From: an uncultured Collinsella sp.
GTDB lineage: Bacteria > Actinomycetota > Coriobacteriia > Coriobacteriales > Coriobacteriaceae
Length of the DNA: 5,291 bases
Assembly (NCBI GenBank): GCA_900553415.1
Contig: USDH01000113.1
Span: 1 to 5,291 of the forward strand
Direction: 5' to 3'
The position numbers and the translations under genes are program-made. The notes below the pieces were generated by a model. It saw only the letters and a program-made list of their open reading frames with translations. It was not told where the DNA came from and did not search any database. This document shows, piece after piece, positions 4,616 through 5,291 of this stretch. How positions within the stretch are numbered: position 1 is the stretch's first letter; each line of letters begins with the position of its first letter.

Positions 4616-5291
4616 ATGGCCCATGTAACAACCCGAGCCTTCGCCGATGAGCGTCGTGCCGCCATCATGGAGATGCTTGAGCATAACGCCTCGGTGCAGG
4701 TAGCAGACATCGCCCAAACCTTTGGCGTGTCCTCCGTCACCGCCCGTGCCGACCTGGACGCCCTCGCGGAGTCCGGCAAGCTGCGCCGCACACATGGCGG
4801 CGCTGTGTCGCTCCACAAACGCCTAACCGTCTCCACGCAGGATCGCCGCATCAATGTCAACGTCGCCGCCAAGCAGGCCATCGCGCAAAGCGCCATCGAG
4901 CTCGTCAGTGACGGCGACACGTTGCTCGTCGACTCGGGCACCACGGCGCTCGAGTTCGTCCGGCTTCTCGATCAGCGCGACGGTATCACCGTCATCACGG
5001 CCGACATCACCATCGCCGATTATATCGACGAGAGCATGCCCTCGGTCGATGTCGTCATGCTGGGCGGGGCACTGCGCAAAGGTCATCGCTATCTGTACGG
5101 CCCACTTACCATGCAGGCGCTCCAAATGGTCCACGCCGATCTTGCCGTCATGTGCCCTGGAGCTTTTGTTCCCGGCTGCGGCTTTACGACCGACTTTCCG
5201 CAGATGGCCGAGACCAAAGCGGCTATGGTCGGTGCCGCCCGTCAAAGCGTCGCCCTTATGGACGCCAGCAAGGTTAACGGACGCGGCATGT
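4616..5291 (+). CDS. DeoR-family transcriptional regulator (3' end beyond the window)
   Basis: The frame gives 225 residues of a protein that is usually about 250, so only the end is missing. Residues about 10-65 are the DeoR winged helix-turn-helix: VADIAQTFGVSSVTARADLDALAESGKLRRTHGGAV. The recognition segment reads TARADL where most family members have TIRRDL. From about residue 85 a sugar-phosphate sensor domain of the DeoR/ribose-5-phosphate-isomerase-like fold follows. It has DSGTT (106-110), TVITAD (125-130), MLGGALRKGH (148-157), ETK (199-201) and MDASK (215-219). Such proteins usually repress carbohydrate genes and release DNA on binding a phosphorylated sugar. It is divergent from the class II aldolase, a likely target along with itself, and downstream genes outside the window may belong to the same sugar pathway. 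The start is chosen by a GGAG site 5 nt upstream; an in-frame ATG at 4568 is possible but lacks a ribosome site. Confidence 0.9.
   Translation, partial: MAHVTTRAFADERRAAIMEMLEHNASVQVADIAQTFGVSSVTARADLDALAESGKLRRTHGGAVSLHKRLTVSTQDRRINVNVAAKQAIAQSAIELVSDGDTLLVDSGTTALEFVRLLDQRDGITVITADITIADYIDESMPSVDVVMLGGALRKGHRYLYGPLTMQALQMVHADLAVMCPGAFVPGCGFTTDFPQMAETKAAMVGAARQSVALMDASKVNGRGM

Noticed and set aside
4543..5245. Two minus-strand frames opposite the DeoR gene
   Set aside because: The plus strand here encodes an unmistakable DeoR protein; the minus frames are shadows of its codon bias.

Overview
The window looks like chromosomal DNA from a moderately high-GC Gram-positive bacterium, most likely a gut Coriobacteriia (Collinsella-like) member of the Actinomycetota. 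This rests on the codon use (C/G-rich third positions in the first, aldolase and DeoR genes), purine-rich Shine-Dalgarno sites, a likely leaderless gene, and general resemblance of the proteins. It is inference from memory, not a database match.

Layout. (1) 104-1093 (+) is a fused gene: a MutT-like Nudix hydrolase joined through a very basic linker to a Vsr-type very-short-patch-repair endonuclease. (2) 1094-1582 has no strong gene. It holds a hairpin at 1195-1224, a possible 69-codon ORF with a good Shine-Dalgarno sequence (1348-1557), and a -10-like element just before the next gene. (3) 1583-2521 (+) is an AraC-family regulator, followed after 56 nt by a HAD-superfamily phosphatase (2578-3201), probably in the same transcript. 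(4) 3265-3389 is a 125-nt inverted repeat with perfect 29-bp outer arms around a bidirectional Rho-independent terminator, between two convergent genes. (5) 3423-4280 (-) is a class II fructose/tagatose-bisphosphate aldolase. (6) 4281-4615 is an AT-rich divergent control region with repeated TATTGA/TCAATA elements. (7) 4616-5291 (+) is a DeoR-family regulator cut by the window end.

How the genes fit together. The Nudix-Vsr protein combines two mutation-avoidance activities: presumed nucleotide-pool sanitation and T:G mismatch nicking after 5-methylcytosine deamination. The AraC/HAD pair looks like a small regulator-enzyme unit of unknown substrate. The aldolase and the divergent DeoR regulator form a typical sugar-phosphate control arrangement, in which DeoR probably binds between the genes and responds to a phosphorylated sugar.

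The most unusual items are the Nudix-Vsr fusion, with non-canonical residues in the Vsr active-site region, and the long symmetrical terminator element. I see no CRISPR array, tRNA, rRNA, transposase or phage gene.
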